Notes: generated by a model from the letters alone, not told the origin. Shown: positions 8,499-18,098, numbered from the stretch's first letter. The stretch is 64,000 nucleotides of DNA from Candidatus Obscuribacterales bacterium (GCA_020054205.1 JAGVLS010000018.1:248001-312000), one strand, 5' to 3'. Program-made: numbers and translations.

Positions 8499-10010
8499 AT
8501 GGAATTCAAACAAGAATTAAATAATCTAAGCAATATTGAAGCAGATGCAGTAGTTGTATTTCTATTTCAGGACCAAAAATTAGATGAGACTTTAAAAAAG
8601 ATTGACTCTCAATTGCCGGCTAAATTTATAGAAGAAGTAGTGAAAGCGGCAAATAGTGATGGCTTTAAAGGTAAAACAGCTCAATTATTAAAGTTACCCA
8701 CATTTGGGCATATAAAGCCAAGCTGGCTGGTTATTGTTGGCATTGGTAAATCAGATGAGTATACTGACACTTTCATGCGAAGATTGTCTGCACAAGTTTG
8801 CAGACGTTATATGCCATCGAATAATAATGGTAAAAAAAATATTTGTTTTGTTATGCCTAAGGCAAATGTTGATGCTATTCGCTGTGTGATAGAAGGATGG
8901 CTGTTAGCTTCTTATTCTTTTCAAAAATACAAGTCAAAACCTGATGAATTAAAACAAGCTGATACTAAATGTTTGAGTTTTTCTATTATTGATTCTAAAG
9001 ACCAAATAGCTAAAAATGATTTTTCATATAATGTTTCTTTGGCAGAAACTATAGCTAGTGCAACAAATTTTGCTCGCGAATTAGTAGCAGAACCACCAGC
9101 TGATATGACGCCAACGAAATTAGCGCAAATAGCTAGCGAGCTAAAAGGTAATAATTTGAGTTGTGAAATTATGGATCGCTCTCACATGGAAAAATTGAAA
9201 ATGGGAGCTTTCTTAGGAGTAGCAAGAGGTGCAAGTGAACCACCTAAATTTATAGTTTTAAAATATAAAGGCGACAATGCAAAAAGAAAAATTGCTATTG
9301 TTGGCAAAGGTGTCACTTTTGATTCAGGTGGACTATCGCTAAAAAACCCTCAATCAATGGAAACCATGAAATATGATATGACTGGTGCAGCAGTTGTTAT
9401 AGCAGTTATTAAGATAGCTTCTGCCTTAAAATTACCCTTAAATATAATTGGAGCAATTGGTGCTACTGAAAATATGCCTGGACCTAATGCATTACATCCA
9501 GGTGATGTGGTAATAGCGGCAAATGGCAAAACTATTGAAGTCAACAATACAGATGCTGAAGGTAGATTGATTTTAGCGGATGTTCTTTCTTATATAGCCA
9601 AAGAAAAGCCGGATGAAATTATTGATATAGCAACGCTGACAGGAGCAGTTGTAACCGCTTTAGGGCGTGTATGTGCTGGTATTATGGGTAATAATGATGA
9701 ATTGATAGAAAATATTATTTCCGCGGGAACTCTCGCTGGTGAAAAATACTGGCAATTACCTTTGCTGGAAGAATATGAAGAGAGTCTGAAAAGTGATATT
9801 GCTGATTTAAAAAATGCAGGCTCTAAAGGAGCTGCACCAAGCTCTTGTGCTGGTATGTTCTTAAAAGAATTTGTTGATAGCAAGCCATGGGCTCATTTAG
9901 ATATTGCTGGTCCTGCTTGGCGCGAGAAAGAAAAAGATGAATGCAATAAAGGTGGAACAGCGTTTGGAGTTAGAACCCTTAGCTATTATCTTTTATCGCT
10001 AATAAAATAA
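8499..10010 (+). CDS. pepA: Leucyl (cytosol) aminopeptidase, M17
   Basis: Removes N-terminal amino acids from peptides in the cytoplasm; two-metal hexameric enzyme. The 503-aa length is normal. The catalytic half shows GKGVTFDSGGLSLK (metal-binding Lys and Asp), MKYDMTGAA (metal Asp) and the family signature NTDAEGRL (metal Asp/Glu and catalytic Arg). GGAGT sits 8 bases before the ATG. It follows the DUF4388 gene by 22 bases and so may be cotranscribed with it. It ends 9 bases from the convergent anti-sigma-like gene. Confidence 0.93.
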   Translation: MEFKQELNNLSNIEADAVVVFLFQDQKLDETLKKIDSQLPAKFIEEVVKAANSDGFKGKTAQLLKLPTFGHIKPSWLVIVGIGKSDEYTDTFMRRLSAQVCRRYMPSNNNGKKNICFVMPKANVDAIRCVIEGWLLASYSFQKYKSKPDELKQADTKCLSFSIIDSKDQIAKNDFSYNVSLAETIASATNFARELVAEPPADMTPTKLAQIASELKGNNLSCEIMDRSHMEKLKMGAFLGVARGASEPPKFIVLKYKGDNAKRKIAIVGKGVTFDSGGLSLKNPQSMETMKYDMTGAAVVIAVIKIASALKLPLNIIGAIGATENMPGPNALHPGDVVIAANGKTIEVNNTDAEGRLILADVLSYIAKEKPDEIIDIATLTGAVVTALGRVCAGIMGNNDELIENIISAGTLAGEKYWQLPLLEEYEESLKSDIADLKNAGSKGAAPSSCAGMFLKEFVDSKPWAHLDIAGPAWREKEKDECNKGGTAFGVRTLSYYLLSLIK

Positions 10011-10019
10011 ATGAAAAAT

Positions 10020-12254
10020 TTATTGGGCAACAAGTTGAGTAATTGTACGCATCAATGGAATTAATTTATCTGTGCCAGTACCATTGCTGACAGTAACTAA
10101 AATCCCACCACCAAAATCAGCAATTACTAAATAACCTTGTGGGCTGGTGCCAACTAATTGGTGCAAATGATTGTGCCCACCAATTTTTTTAATAGCATTG
10201 GTTGTACCAACATAAATTGCTAATGACCATATACCAATTGATTCTGCATCTAATTCTTTAGGCATATTGTTAGCAATTAAAATGCCATCATGTCCAACAA
10301 TTACAGAGCCAACAACATATGGTAAGGTCGATATGTGCTGCAATAATTTGTTTATTTCTTCAGCAGCTTCTAAAGTAAGTACTCTCACTTTGCTATCACT
10401 TAAATCTTCTTTAGCAATTGTGCCAATTCTTGTTAGATCTTGTTGATCCAGTAAGAATTTACCAATAGCAGCAATTTTACCTGGAGCAGCTTCATTAGCT
10501 GTATCTGGCTTGCTATCAAGCTTGCCGATGCCTTCTATTTTAAGCGGTGTGCCAGGTGTATCAGAAGCTTCTCGAATCGTCTGTACTGCGCTTTTCATGC
10601 TGATGTGAGAAATGCTATCGTCTTGTACACCTAAATTATCAGCAAATATTTTATCCATAGCATCATCATCAATTTGAAATATGCCACTTTTTCCTTCTGT
10701 ACTTGTTTTAGTTTCTGGTTTTGCTGTTTCATCAGGAGCTGACGCTGGTCTGGTATTAGCTTGTGGAAAAGCTGGCACAGGAGGAATAGCCGGAGGTGCT
10801 TGTTGAATTTTTTGAGGTAATGGTGGAACCGGTGGCACAACTGGTAGAGGAGGAACGGGAGCGGACTGTGCATCTGGTGTTGCAGGTGTTGATTGCACAA
10901 TATTTGGATTGATACCTAAATTGCCAGTGAAAATATTATCCATTGCTGAATCATCTAAATTAAACAAGCCAGCATTTTTAGTACTGCTTATTTGAGGTTG
11001 AGCTGGGCTCTCAGCTGGAGTAGGTTCTTTGGCAGCGCTTTGTCCTGGCAAGGGAGGAGGCGTTTGAGAAGGCTTAGCTATTGCTTCATTAATGCCTAAA
11101 TTATCTCTGAAAACTTTATCAATGGTTTTATCATCTAAATTTCTAAATAAGCCACCACCTTTATCAACTGTTTGATTTTCTTCTGCCATAGAAGTCAAAT
11201 CATTGCCTAATATATTTGTTAGACGTTCACTCATTGAAGAATCGCTTGCTGCCGGCTGTTCTCCCACAGCTGGTGGACCAAAAGGTTCAATTTTAGGTGT
11301 AGGTGTAGAACCAGTTTGACGTGGTGGTAATTTTACTGCCGACTCGCCAGATGTTTTTGGTGTGCCTAAACCAGAATCATCTAATTGAAATGCACTCCAA
11401 ATACCAGTTTGAATTTGTTCTGCTTCGTCAGACCAAGTTTGTTTTTTATCAGTTGTTGGTTGTGCTTCTCCAGATCCCCAAGCTGAATTTTCCACGTTTG
11501 TACTTTGATCTGGCGCAGCTTGGCTAGGACCACCCCACGTACCAAAATTCTGATTATCTGTTGTTGTAGCTTGCTGAATATCAGCTTGAGAAGTCTCGCT
11601 TGTTGTTTGAGTCCATTCTTCTTCTTGCACCTGTTCTTTTGGTTGTTTTTCTTCAACAACTTTTCTTCTAATAGATTCAGCTAGTGTTAGTGGAGTTTCA
11701 GAGTCTTCTTTTATTGGCTGAGGTGTGGACATGCCAAATTTGTCAGATAAAGACGATCGAGATATTTTTTGTTCGCTATTTTGTTGTAGGCGAACTAAAC
11801 TTTTAAGTCTGGCACTTGTTGCTCTTAAATCATCTTCTAAATCTTGTCGACCTTTAGGAGGTCTTACCGTTTCTTCGGCATTTTTACCGCCACGCCTAAT
11901 GTGAGGATAATTTCCACCAGTTTCTTCTATGTCCTCGCCAACTTTTTGAACTTTAGCTTCTTGCTTTTTCATGGTTAGAGAAGCAAATAAATTAGTGAAA
12001 AATCCTAAGAAACCACCTCCGCCTTGAGGCAATTCTTCCATAATTTGCCTCGCTAATGCTTCAATATTGTTTGGAATATATTCGTCAGGTAATGTTACTT
12101 CTGGTGCACCCTGAATAACTTGTTCCAATTGATGGTGGAAGCGAGCACATGAATCACATGTATCTAAGTGAGCTAAAAGCATACGTTCATCTTGAGCTGA
12201 GAGACTTAGATCAAAGCTTTGTTGTATCAAAAATCTGAAACGACTACAGTTCAT
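10020..12254 (-). CDS. Zinc-finger (anti-sigma type) protein fused to a roadblock/LC7 domain
   Basis: A 744-aa protein of unusual build. Residues 1-45 are an anti-sigma zinc finger with ligands C3, H29, C33 and C36. Residues 85-620 are mostly disordered, rich in Pro, Gln, Thr and Ser. They contain three copies of a short motif, GLFxLDDxxxDxxFxxNLGI, at about 368-388, 429-448 and 523-542, and a weaker copy near 285-295. Residues 623-740 form a roadblock/LC7 domain (VVGSVIVGHDGILIANNMP, then YLVIADFGGGILVTVSN), a fold that binds small Ras-like GTPases. No membrane span is seen, so sensing would be cytoplasmic. It starts 27 bases after the sigma-like gene and is probably its partner. A link from GTPase state to sigma release is inference. 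Confidence 0.8.
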   Translation of the reverse strand: MNCSRFRFLIQQSFDLSLSAQDERMLLAHLDTCDSCARFHHQLEQVIQGAPEVTLPDEYIPNNIEALARQIMEELPQGGGGFLGFFTNLFASLTMKKQEAKVQKVGEDIEETGGNYPHIRRGGKNAEETVRPPKGRQDLEDDLRATSARLKSLVRLQQNSEQKISRSSLSDKFGMSTPQPIKEDSETPLTLAESIRRKVVEEKQPKEQVQEEEWTQTTSETSQADIQQATTTDNQNFGTWGGPSQAAPDQSTNVENSAWGSGEAQPTTDKKQTWSDEAEQIQTGIWSAFQLDDSGLGTPKTSGESAVKLPPRQTGSTPTPKIEPFGPPAVGEQPAASDSSMSERLTNILGNDLTSMAEENQTVDKGGGLFRNLDDKTIDKVFRDNLGINEAIAKPSQTPPPLPGQSAAKEPTPAESPAQPQISSTKNAGLFNLDDSAMDNIFTGNLGINPNIVQSTPATPDAQSAPVPPLPVVPPVPPLPQKIQQAPPAIPPVPAFPQANTRPASAPDETAKPETKTSTEGKSGIFQIDDDAMDKIFADNLGVQDDSISHISMKSAVQTIREASDTPGTPLKIEGIGKLDSKPDTANEAAPGKIAAIGKFLLDQQDLTRIGTIAKEDLSDSKVRVLTLEAAEEINKLLQHISTLPYVVGSVIVGHDGILIANNMPKELDAESIGIWSLAIYVGTTNAIKKIGGHNHLHQLVGTSPQGYLVIADFGGGILVTVSNGTGTDKLIPLMRTITQLVAQ

Positions 12255-12281
12255 ATAATTTGTCCAATAATTACCTTGTTA

Positions 12282-12857
12282 TTAACCCCGCCCGAGACAC
12301 TTGACTACTTGAACTCGTGATCTATGCAACCAAGCCATTACGTTTTCTGGATTCTGATGTAATACTGCTGTTACTTGCTTCATGTTTAAGCCTAATTGAT
12401 GTCTAAGGATAAATACTTTCTTTTGTTCTTCAGCTAGTGAATTAATACACCGTTTTACTCTTTGTGTACCCAAGATTACTGTGGTTTCCCAGTCCATTTG
12501 AGCTGAACCATCAATAGTTGGATCTGTTTGTGGTTGCATAGCGCTTGGAGTACTTGTACGTCCATGATAGTCAACAATCACATTGACAATGAATTGACTT
12601 AACCAATCGCTTAAAGACTCAGCTGCCAATTGTTTGATATTCATTTGTTTGAGGGCAGTATAAGCTAGTTTGAAGGCTTCAATTGTTAGTTTAGAGGCGG
12701 CTTCAGCATCATTAGTAGCTATGAAAGCAATGCTATAAAACCTTTCTTGATTTTGCCAAATAAACTCTCCTAAGGCTTGTTTATTGCCTTTTTTGACGTC
12801 AAGAAGAAAGGTGGATACACCTAAATCGGAATATTTGCGGGGTTGTAGTAAGCTCAT
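12282..12857 (-). CDS. ECF-type sigma-70-like factor
   Basis: 191 aa with the size and layout of an ECF sigma factor. Region 2-like helices are at 20-95 (KGNKQALGEFIWQNQERFYSIAF) and a region 4 helix-turn-helix is at about 130-188 (CINSLAEEQKKVFILRHQLGLNMKQVTAVL). Region 2 is divergent: the usual DLxQEVF-type segment is replaced by EAASKLTIEAFK. Core binding or -10 melting may therefore be altered. The next gene encodes an anti-sigma-type zinc finger, as expected for an ECF pair. No Shine-Dalgarno precedes the ATG. Its target promoters are unknown. Confidence 0.72.
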   Translation of the reverse strand: MSLLQPRKYSDLGVSTFLLDVKKGNKQALGEFIWQNQERFYSIAFIATNDAEAASKLTIEAFKLAYTALKQMNIKQLAAESLSDWLSQFIVNVIVDYHGRTSTPSAMQPQTDPTIDGSAQMDWETTVILGTQRVKRCINSLAEEQKKVFILRHQLGLNMKQVTAVLHQNPENVMAWLHRSRVQVVKCLGRG

Positions 12858-13032
12858 TTTTATAATATTAAACTTAAATGGTAAGCTAGTCTTGTTTTGT
12901 ATTAAAAGATTAAATACAACTTTATAGCTTTAGTTTACACAATTTCTATTTAACTGAATAAACAAAACCCAATTTTTGGCTATATTATGTCGACTCCTTC
13001 CTTTAATTTTTAACGTAACGCTATAACCTTTT

Positions 13033-13728
13033 ATGCCCAGAAAACCTAACTTTACCCTGGATGTCAAAATTGTAAACCAAGAAGCTTTTACGCATGATTT
13101 AGTTATCAGACAGCCTAGAATCTTTAAACCACAAGATGTTTTAATTGCTTCAAGCAATATCAGTATCACAGCCAATAGCGGAAATTTGCCCCAAGCTATT
13201 TTCAATTTAGCTAAATATATAATCAGTGACTATTTTTATTTTGCACATCGTACTGGTTTGTATAATCGTCAAAGGATGCTATGGGAATCACTAGCAAAAA
13301 TTAGTAGTATTGAAATCTTTCAAGTAGAAGAAGGACTGTTCAAAAAGAAAGCAGTGCCAATATTTGATTTATTGTTTTGTGACTATAAGAAAAAAGCTTT
13401 GATTATGGCAACATTGGTGGAAAAAGATATTGAGGCTATTAACGGACAAAATTTATTATCATGCATCATGAATTTTTTAATTAGAGTACGCAATCAAGGT
13501 AAAGTTAATGGTTTGTTTGCTGCTTTTCCTCACCCGTTTCCATCGGATGTATATAATTATGTGCTTAAAGCAACAAATGGAGCTGATCCAGTAGCTCACT
13601 TTGAAGCATTTTTGCCTAATATTGGAGCACCACTAAATTTGCTTAGTATGACTGATCAATTATACGTAGGGGAATCAGAGCCTGTTAGTTTAGTTTATCC
13701 TGATTTATCCAAACGCAAATTATTATAG
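13033..13728 (+). CDS. Conserved-looking protein of unknown function, 231 aa
   Basis: I do not recognise the family. The protein is soluble, mixed alpha/beta, with no signal peptide or membrane span, and contains a KKKAVPIFDLLFCDYKKKALIMATLVEKD stretch typical of a folded core. The ATG has no Shine-Dalgarno; TATAAC at 13022-13027 would place the transcript start almost on the ATG, so the mRNA may be leaderless. It is divergent from the sigma gene and ends 12 bases from the convergent carboxyltransferase gene. Confidence 0.5.
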   Translation: MPRKPNFTLDVKIVNQEAFTHDLVIRQPRIFKPQDVLIASSNISITANSGNLPQAIFNLAKYIISDYFYFAHRTGLYNRQRMLWESLAKISSIEIFQVEEGLFKKKAVPIFDLLFCDYKKKALIMATLVEKDIEAINGQNLLSCIMNFLIRVRNQGKVNGLFAAFPHPFPSDVYNYVLKATNGADPVAHFEAFLPNIGAPLNLLSMTDQLYVGESEPVSLVYPDLSKRKLL

Positions 13729-13739
13729 TAATATATGGA

Positions 13740-15287
13740 CTATAAAGGAATATTGCCATGTTTGCGAGGTGGTGTTTGTATTCGTTTATTTTCTTGAACA
13801 GATAAAAACGATATGAAACGATCGCGAGTTGTAGATGGTTTGATGACGTCGTCTATATAACCTTGTTCGGCAGCTATATATGGATTGGCAAACCTGTTTT
13901 TGTATTCACTGACTAGATTTTGTATTTTTTCCTTATTACCTTCCTTACCAATTTCTTTTCTGTATAAAAGATTGACAGCACCTTCTGCTCCCATGACAGC
14001 AATTTCACCAGTTGGCCAAGCTAGGTTTAAGTCACCACCGACATTCTTGGAGCCCATGACGTCGAACGCCCCACCATAAGCTTTGCGGGTAATTACAGTT
14101 AGTTTTGGTACAGTAGCTTCACAATAAGCGTATAAAAGTTTGGCACCATTTCTTATTATGCCGCCATATTCTTGCAATTTGCCAGGCAAATAACCTGGAA
14201 CATCAACAAATGTAATTAAGGGAATATTGAATGCATCCAAGAATCTAATAAATCTTGCTGCTTTTACTGATGCATCAATATCCAAAACACCAGCCAACAC
14301 TTTTGGCTGGTTAGCAACAAAACCTACAGAGCGACCTTGTAATCTGGCAAAACCAATAATAATATTTTTTGCATGATAACGCGAAACTTCAAAGATAGAG
14401 TTTTGATCAAATATTCTTTCCAGTACATCATACATATTATATGGCTTTATTGGATCTATTGGCACTATATTATCTAGCTCAGCTATTTTAGGATGTGCTT
14501 TTGACAGATTATTCTCAGGTGCGCTGTCTAAATTATTGCTTGGCAGATATGAGAGAAGTGCTTTAATTGTTGAGATAGCTTCTTCTTCATTTTCTGCTAA
14601 AAATTGTGCAACACCAGATTTTACATTGTGAATTTCAGCACCACCAAGTTCTTCAAAAGTCACTTCTTCACCAGTGACTGTGCGTACTATTTCTGGTCCC
14701 GTAATAAACATATAGCTTTGATTTTTGACCATAATTGTAAAATCAGTCACAGCTGGGCTATAAACAGCACCGCCTGCGCAGGGTCCAAAAATGGCAGAAA
14801 TTTGTGGTATTACACCAGATGAATTGACGTTTCTATAAAATATATCAGCATAGCCAGCAAGGCTATTTACTCCTTCTTGAATGCGTGCTCCACCACTTTC
14901 GTTTAAACCAATAATAGGGCATCCTGCTTCTTTGGCTAAATCCATAACTTTGCACACTTTTTTTGCAAAAACTTCCCCTAATGCTCCCCCTAAAAAGGTA
15001 GCGTCGTGAGCAAATAAATATACGGGGCGATTGTCGATAGTAGCATAGCCTGTAATAACTCCATCTCCAGCAACTTTCTTTTTATCAATGCCAAAATGAT
15101 GGCAATTGTGTAATGCCCAACGATCTATTTCAACAAACGAATTTGGATCTACTAATTTCTCGATACGCTGCCTAGCTGTTAAAAGTCCCTTTTCATTACG
15201 CAACTTGCAATTTGCATCTTCAATTACTTTTGCTTCTGTTAAACGGCGCTCCAGCTCATCGTTAGGACCAAGTTTTGTTGTACTCAT
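13740..15287 (-). CDS. Acyl-CoA carboxylase/decarboxylase carboxyltransferase subunit (propionyl- or methylmalonyl-CoA type)
   Basis: 515 aa with both halves of a carboxyltransferase of the PccB/MmdA family. The N-half has GGALGEVFAKKVCKVMDLA and a GGARIQEGV acyl-CoA oxyanion motif. The C-half has ITFVDVPGYLPG and the AYGGAFDVMGSKNVGGD biotin-side motif. It moves a carboxyl group between carboxybiotin and propionyl- or acetyl-CoA. The biotin carboxylase and biotin carrier are not in the window. It could be the PccB subunit or the alpha subunit of a Na+-pumping methylmalonyl-CoA decarboxylase; sequence alone does not decide. It follows mgtE by 33 bases on the same strand. The B12 mutase subunit at 35688 supports a methylmalonyl-CoA pathway. 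Confidence 0.88.
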   Translation of the reverse strand: MSTTKLGPNDELERRLTEAKVIEDANCKLRNEKGLLTARQRIEKLVDPNSFVEIDRWALHNCHHFGIDKKKVAGDGVITGYATIDNRPVYLFAHDATFLGGALGEVFAKKVCKVMDLAKEAGCPIIGLNESGGARIQEGVNSLAGYADIFYRNVNSSGVIPQISAIFGPCAGGAVYSPAVTDFTIMVKNQSYMFITGPEIVRTVTGEEVTFEELGGAEIHNVKSGVAQFLAENEEEAISTIKALLSYLPSNNLDSAPENNLSKAHPKIAELDNIVPIDPIKPYNMYDVLERIFDQNSIFEVSRYHAKNIIIGFARLQGRSVGFVANQPKVLAGVLDIDASVKAARFIRFLDAFNIPLITFVDVPGYLPGKLQEYGGIIRNGAKLLYAYCEATVPKLTVITRKAYGGAFDVMGSKNVGGDLNLAWPTGEIAVMGAEGAVNLLYRKEIGKEGNKEKIQNLVSEYKNRFANPYIAAEQGYIDDVIKPSTTRDRFISFLSVQENKRIQTPPRKHGNIPL

Positions 15288-15320
15288 ATATTTCTACTTA
15301 CCTTTTGTTTTCTATATTTT

Positions 15321-16703
15321 CTAAATTATATGCAATAAAAATGCATGTACGATGTACAAATAAATCGTCATCGTACAAACATCTAATAAGCTTGTAATTA
15401 AGGGACCACTAGCATGTGCAGGCTCAAAACCCAAACGGTCAAAAATAATTGGTATAAGAGTACCAATTAAAACACCAATGGACATGGTTAAAAATAAAGA
15501 AACACCAACTACTAAACCAAGATTATTATGATCATGTAAAACTGCCAAACAAACAAGAGCAGTGATAGTACCACAAACTGTACCAAGTAGCATGCCCACT
15601 CTAATTTCATGGAAAATATTTTTTACGGCAGTACGAAAATTAAATTGTTTACGAGAACCTCTAATAACAATACATGTGCTTTGCATGGCGACACTTCCAG
15701 TAACACTTGTTAATAGAGGCATAAAAGATGCAGCAATAATTGTTTGTTTAATGACGTGATCAAATTGAGTAATTACCATTGCTGCTACTGATTCAATTAA
15801 TAAAGTAATCACTAGCCATGGCAATCTAGCTCGCACAGCCTGTCTTACGCTTGATTTTAAACTTTCACTAGCTTCGGTATCAGTGACATCAATACCAGAA
15901 GATTGATAAATATCCTCTGTTGCTTCCTCAGCCAATACATCAATAGCATCGTCAGCTGTAATAACTCCTCTTAATTTTCCTTCGTTATCTACAACTGGCA
16001 ATGAAAGTAAATCATAATGTTTTAGTTTTTCAGCAGCTTCTTCTTGATCTGTATCAGTTGATACTTTAATGACATTTGTGTCCATGATGCTCGATAATTG
16101 TGCTTCAAGTGGTGCTGTCAATAAATCTTTAACTGAAATGTGCCCAACCAGATGCTCTTCTTCATCTATGACAAATATATCGTAGAGCTCTTCTTCAACT
16201 TCTTCATATTCATCTTTGATTTTGGCAAGCACTTGTTCAACTGTCATATTTGTTGGCAAAGATAAAAAATCAGTAGACATAATGCCGCCAGCTGAATCAT
16301 CTTTAAATGACATGAGTTCATATAAGTCCCCTGCGGCCTCATTGTCTGTCATTTGGCTAATAATTGACTCAGCTGTCTCATCTGGTAATTCTGACAACAA
16401 GTCAGCAGCATCATCAGGAGACATTTTGCTTACAATTGGCACAATACCAATATTTCCTAAATGACCTAATAATCTTTTTTGAATTTCAGGGTCTAATTCA
16501 GCTAAAGTTTCAGATGCATGATCTAAATCAAGGAGCCGAAAACAAAACAATTGTTGGTTTTCATCAAGCTCTGGTAATAGTTCGGCTATATCTTGCGGAT
16601 ACTGCTCATTGAGAATTAGTCTTAATTGATGCTTATCGCCTTGATCGATAAGAGAAATCAAATGATCTATATCTAGCGCAGTAATTTGATTGGCGCTTGA
16701 CAT
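15321..16703 (-). CDS. mgtE: Magnesium transporter MgtE
   Basis: A Mg2+ channel of the inner membrane. From the chosen ATG the protein is 460 aa, near the family norm. The N-terminal helical domain has LLSELPDETAESIISQM. Paired CBS domains follow (LPTNMTVEQVL, then LLSLPVVDNEGKLRGVITADDAID). Five membrane helices fill the last 180 residues, with an ALVC and LGFEPAHASGPLITSLLD segment matching the pore region. The start at 16703 has GGGAG; the longer ORF from 16793 would add a non-homologous 30-residue leader. The CBS domains sense cytosolic Mg2+ and gate the pore in known homologues. It shares a strand with the carboxyltransferase gene. Confidence 0.92.
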   Translation of the reverse strand: MSSANQITALDIDHLISLIDQGDKHQLRLILNEQYPQDIAELLPELDENQQLFCFRLLDLDHASETLAELDPEIQKRLLGHLGNIGIVPIVSKMSPDDAADLLSELPDETAESIISQMTDNEAAGDLYELMSFKDDSAGGIMSTDFLSLPTNMTVEQVLAKIKDEYEEVEEELYDIFVIDEEEHLVGHISVKDLLTAPLEAQLSSIMDTNVIKVSTDTDQEEAAEKLKHYDLLSLPVVDNEGKLRGVITADDAIDVLAEEATEDIYQSSGIDVTDTEASESLKSSVRQAVRARLPWLVITLLIESVAAMVITQFDHVIKQTIIAASFMPLLTSVTGSVAMQSTCIVIRGSRKQFNFRTAVKNIFHEIRVGMLLGTVCGTITALVCLAVLHDHNNLGLVVGVSLFLTMSIGVLIGTLIPIIFDRLGFEPAHASGPLITSLLDVCTMTIYLYIVHAFLLHII

Positions 16704-16790
16704 ATTGTCTCCCAAACTAATTTTGTCATGACTTTGAGCATAACAATTATGTACCAAAATGAGGTTAAATAGATAGCCTTCAAGCGCGAG

Positions 16791-16833
16791 CAAAAATATT
16801 TGTTATTGGTGAGAGAAAAATTGCCAATAACAA
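16791..16833 (-). terminator. Rho-independent terminator after the primary sigma gene
   Basis: On the minus strand TTGTTATTGG pairs perfectly with CCAATAACAA (10 pairs, 14-base loop), and the 3' arm runs into ATATTTTTG. It lies 27 bases past the stop codon of the sigma gene and before mgtE, so the two are probably separate transcripts. Confidence 0.75.
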
Positions 16834-16860
16834 TATATTTTGTTTGAACTTATTTGCTTG

Positions 16861-17814
16861 CTAATCTTCTAAATAGCCAGAAAGTTTAGATGACCAAGCT
16901 GGTTGTCTTAGTTTACGGAAAGCTTTATGTTCTATTTGTCTTACACGTTCACGGGTAATGTTAAATAGTCTGCCTACTTCTTCTAAAGTACGTTGGCGTC
17001 CATCAGCTAATCCATAACGTAAATGCATAATGTCACGTTCGCGTGGTGTAAGTTGACTGAGCATGCGATTTAAATCTTGACGCATTAGCTCTTCTTCGGT
17101 ATTGGAATCTGGTCTGGCTGAATCACTATCTTCAATTAAATCGCCTAGATAAGTTTCTTCGTCTCTATTTAATGGCATTTCCATTGAAATAGGTTCTCTA
17201 TCTGCTTGGATAATTTCTTGAATTTTAGTTACAGATAAGTCTAAAGCACCTGATAATTCAATCTCAGTTGGTTTTCGGCCATATTCTTGTGATAATTTAG
17301 CACTTGCCTTTTTTAACTTATTAATAGATTCCACCATGTGTACAGGCACACGGATAGTTCTAGATTTATCTGCTAAGCCACGAGAGATAGCTTGTCTTAT
17401 CCACCAGGTGGCATAAGTAGAAAATTTAAATCCTTTTGTATAATCAAATTTTTCAGCGGCTCTAATTAAGCCTAAATTGCCTTCTTGAATTAAATCTTGG
17501 AAGGGTAGACCACGATTAACATATTTCTTGGCAATTGATATTACTAATCGTAAATTGGCTTGAATTAGCTTTTTCTTTGCTTCACGATCACCTTTTGCAA
17601 TTAATCTTGCTAATTCAATTTCTTCGTCAGGTTTGATCATCTTTACCCGACCAATTTCTCTTAAATAAAGACGGACAGAATCTTCGTTAAATGAAGCTTC
17701 TTTAGTAGCTGTCGGAGCTATTTCCTCTTCTTCCTCATGTACTACTACCCCATTATCAAATAGGGTCAATTCCGACCAATCATCTGCTATATCTTGTGCA
17801 AGTCGAGATGCCAC
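16861..17814 (-). CDS. rpoD: Primary-type RNA polymerase sigma-70 factor
   Basis: 317 aa with sigma regions 1.2 to 4.2. Region 1.2 is [12 protein letters not shown] and region 2 contains [29 protein letters not shown]. Region 3 follows, and region 4.2 is [28 protein letters not shown]. The RPDSN-like acidic linker and the region 2.4 sequence match group 1/2 sigma factors, as in cyanobacterial SigA. Region 1.1 is nearly absent, replaced by a short acidic EEEEE stretch, so autoinhibition may differ. GGAGA precedes the ATG. This is most likely the housekeeping factor, though a group 2 paralogue cannot be ruled out from one window. Confidence 0.88.
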   Translation of the reverse strand: MASRLAQDIADDWSELTLFDNGVVVHEEEEEIAPTATKEASFNEDSVRLYLREIGRVKMIKPDEEIELARLIAKGDREAKKKLIQANLRLVISIAKKYVNRGLPFQDLIQEGNLGLIRAAEKFDYTKGFKFSTYATWWIRQAISRGLADKSRTIRVPVHMVESINKLKKASAKLSQEYGRKPTEIELSGALDLSVTKIQEIIQADREPISMEMPLNRDEETYLGDLIEDSDSARPDSNTEEELMRQDLNRMLSQLTPRERDIMHLRYGLADGRQRTLEEVGRLFNITRERVRQIEHKAFRKLRQPAWSSKLSGYLED

Positions 17815-17951
17815 TTTTTTTCTCCAGTATTTAAATCAATCTTCTATTGGCTTTTTACCCACTTCACAGAAATTCCTAGCAGTCAAGGGTAATATTAAGT
17901 TTTGTAAATTTATCAAACAAAAAGGATATAAATGCCTAATAGCCACGAATC

Positions 17952-17960
17952 TGTTATATT
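17952..17960 (+). promoter_or_regulatory. Extended -10 promoter for the 36-aa gene and trpS
   Basis: TGT followed by TATATT forms an extended -10 element. A start about 7 bases on would give a 20-base leader before the ATG at 17988. No clear -35 box is seen. Confidence 0.45.
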
Positions 17961-17987
17961 CAAACTCTTGTTTTTTATGAGGAATAT

Positions 17988-18098
17988 ATGACCAAACAAT
18001 ATAATGCCAGGGTAAAGCGTCAGCGCCGTAAAGCTAAAGTTAATCGTCAAAGAGCTAAAGTACGTAAATTAATAGCTGCAGCCAAAGACAAGGACTAA
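17988..18098 (+). CDS. 36-aa highly basic protein
   Basis: ORF with a GAGGA Shine-Dalgarno 4 bases before the ATG and a stop 7 bases before trpS. The product starts MTKQYNARVKRQRRKAK and is about 40 percent Lys and Arg, predicted as one helix. The composition suggests an RNA- or ribosome-binding peptide. Small proteins of this kind exist in several phyla, but I cannot name the family with confidence. It is most likely cotranscribed with trpS. The RBS, compact spacing and codon use make it more credible than a chance ORF. Confidence 0.7.
   Translation: MTKQYNARVKRQRRKAKVNRQRAKVRKLIAAAKDKD

Noticed and set aside
16704..16793. 30-residue N-terminal extension of MgtE
   Set aside because: GGGAG directly precedes the ATG at 16703, and the extension is not MgtE-like.
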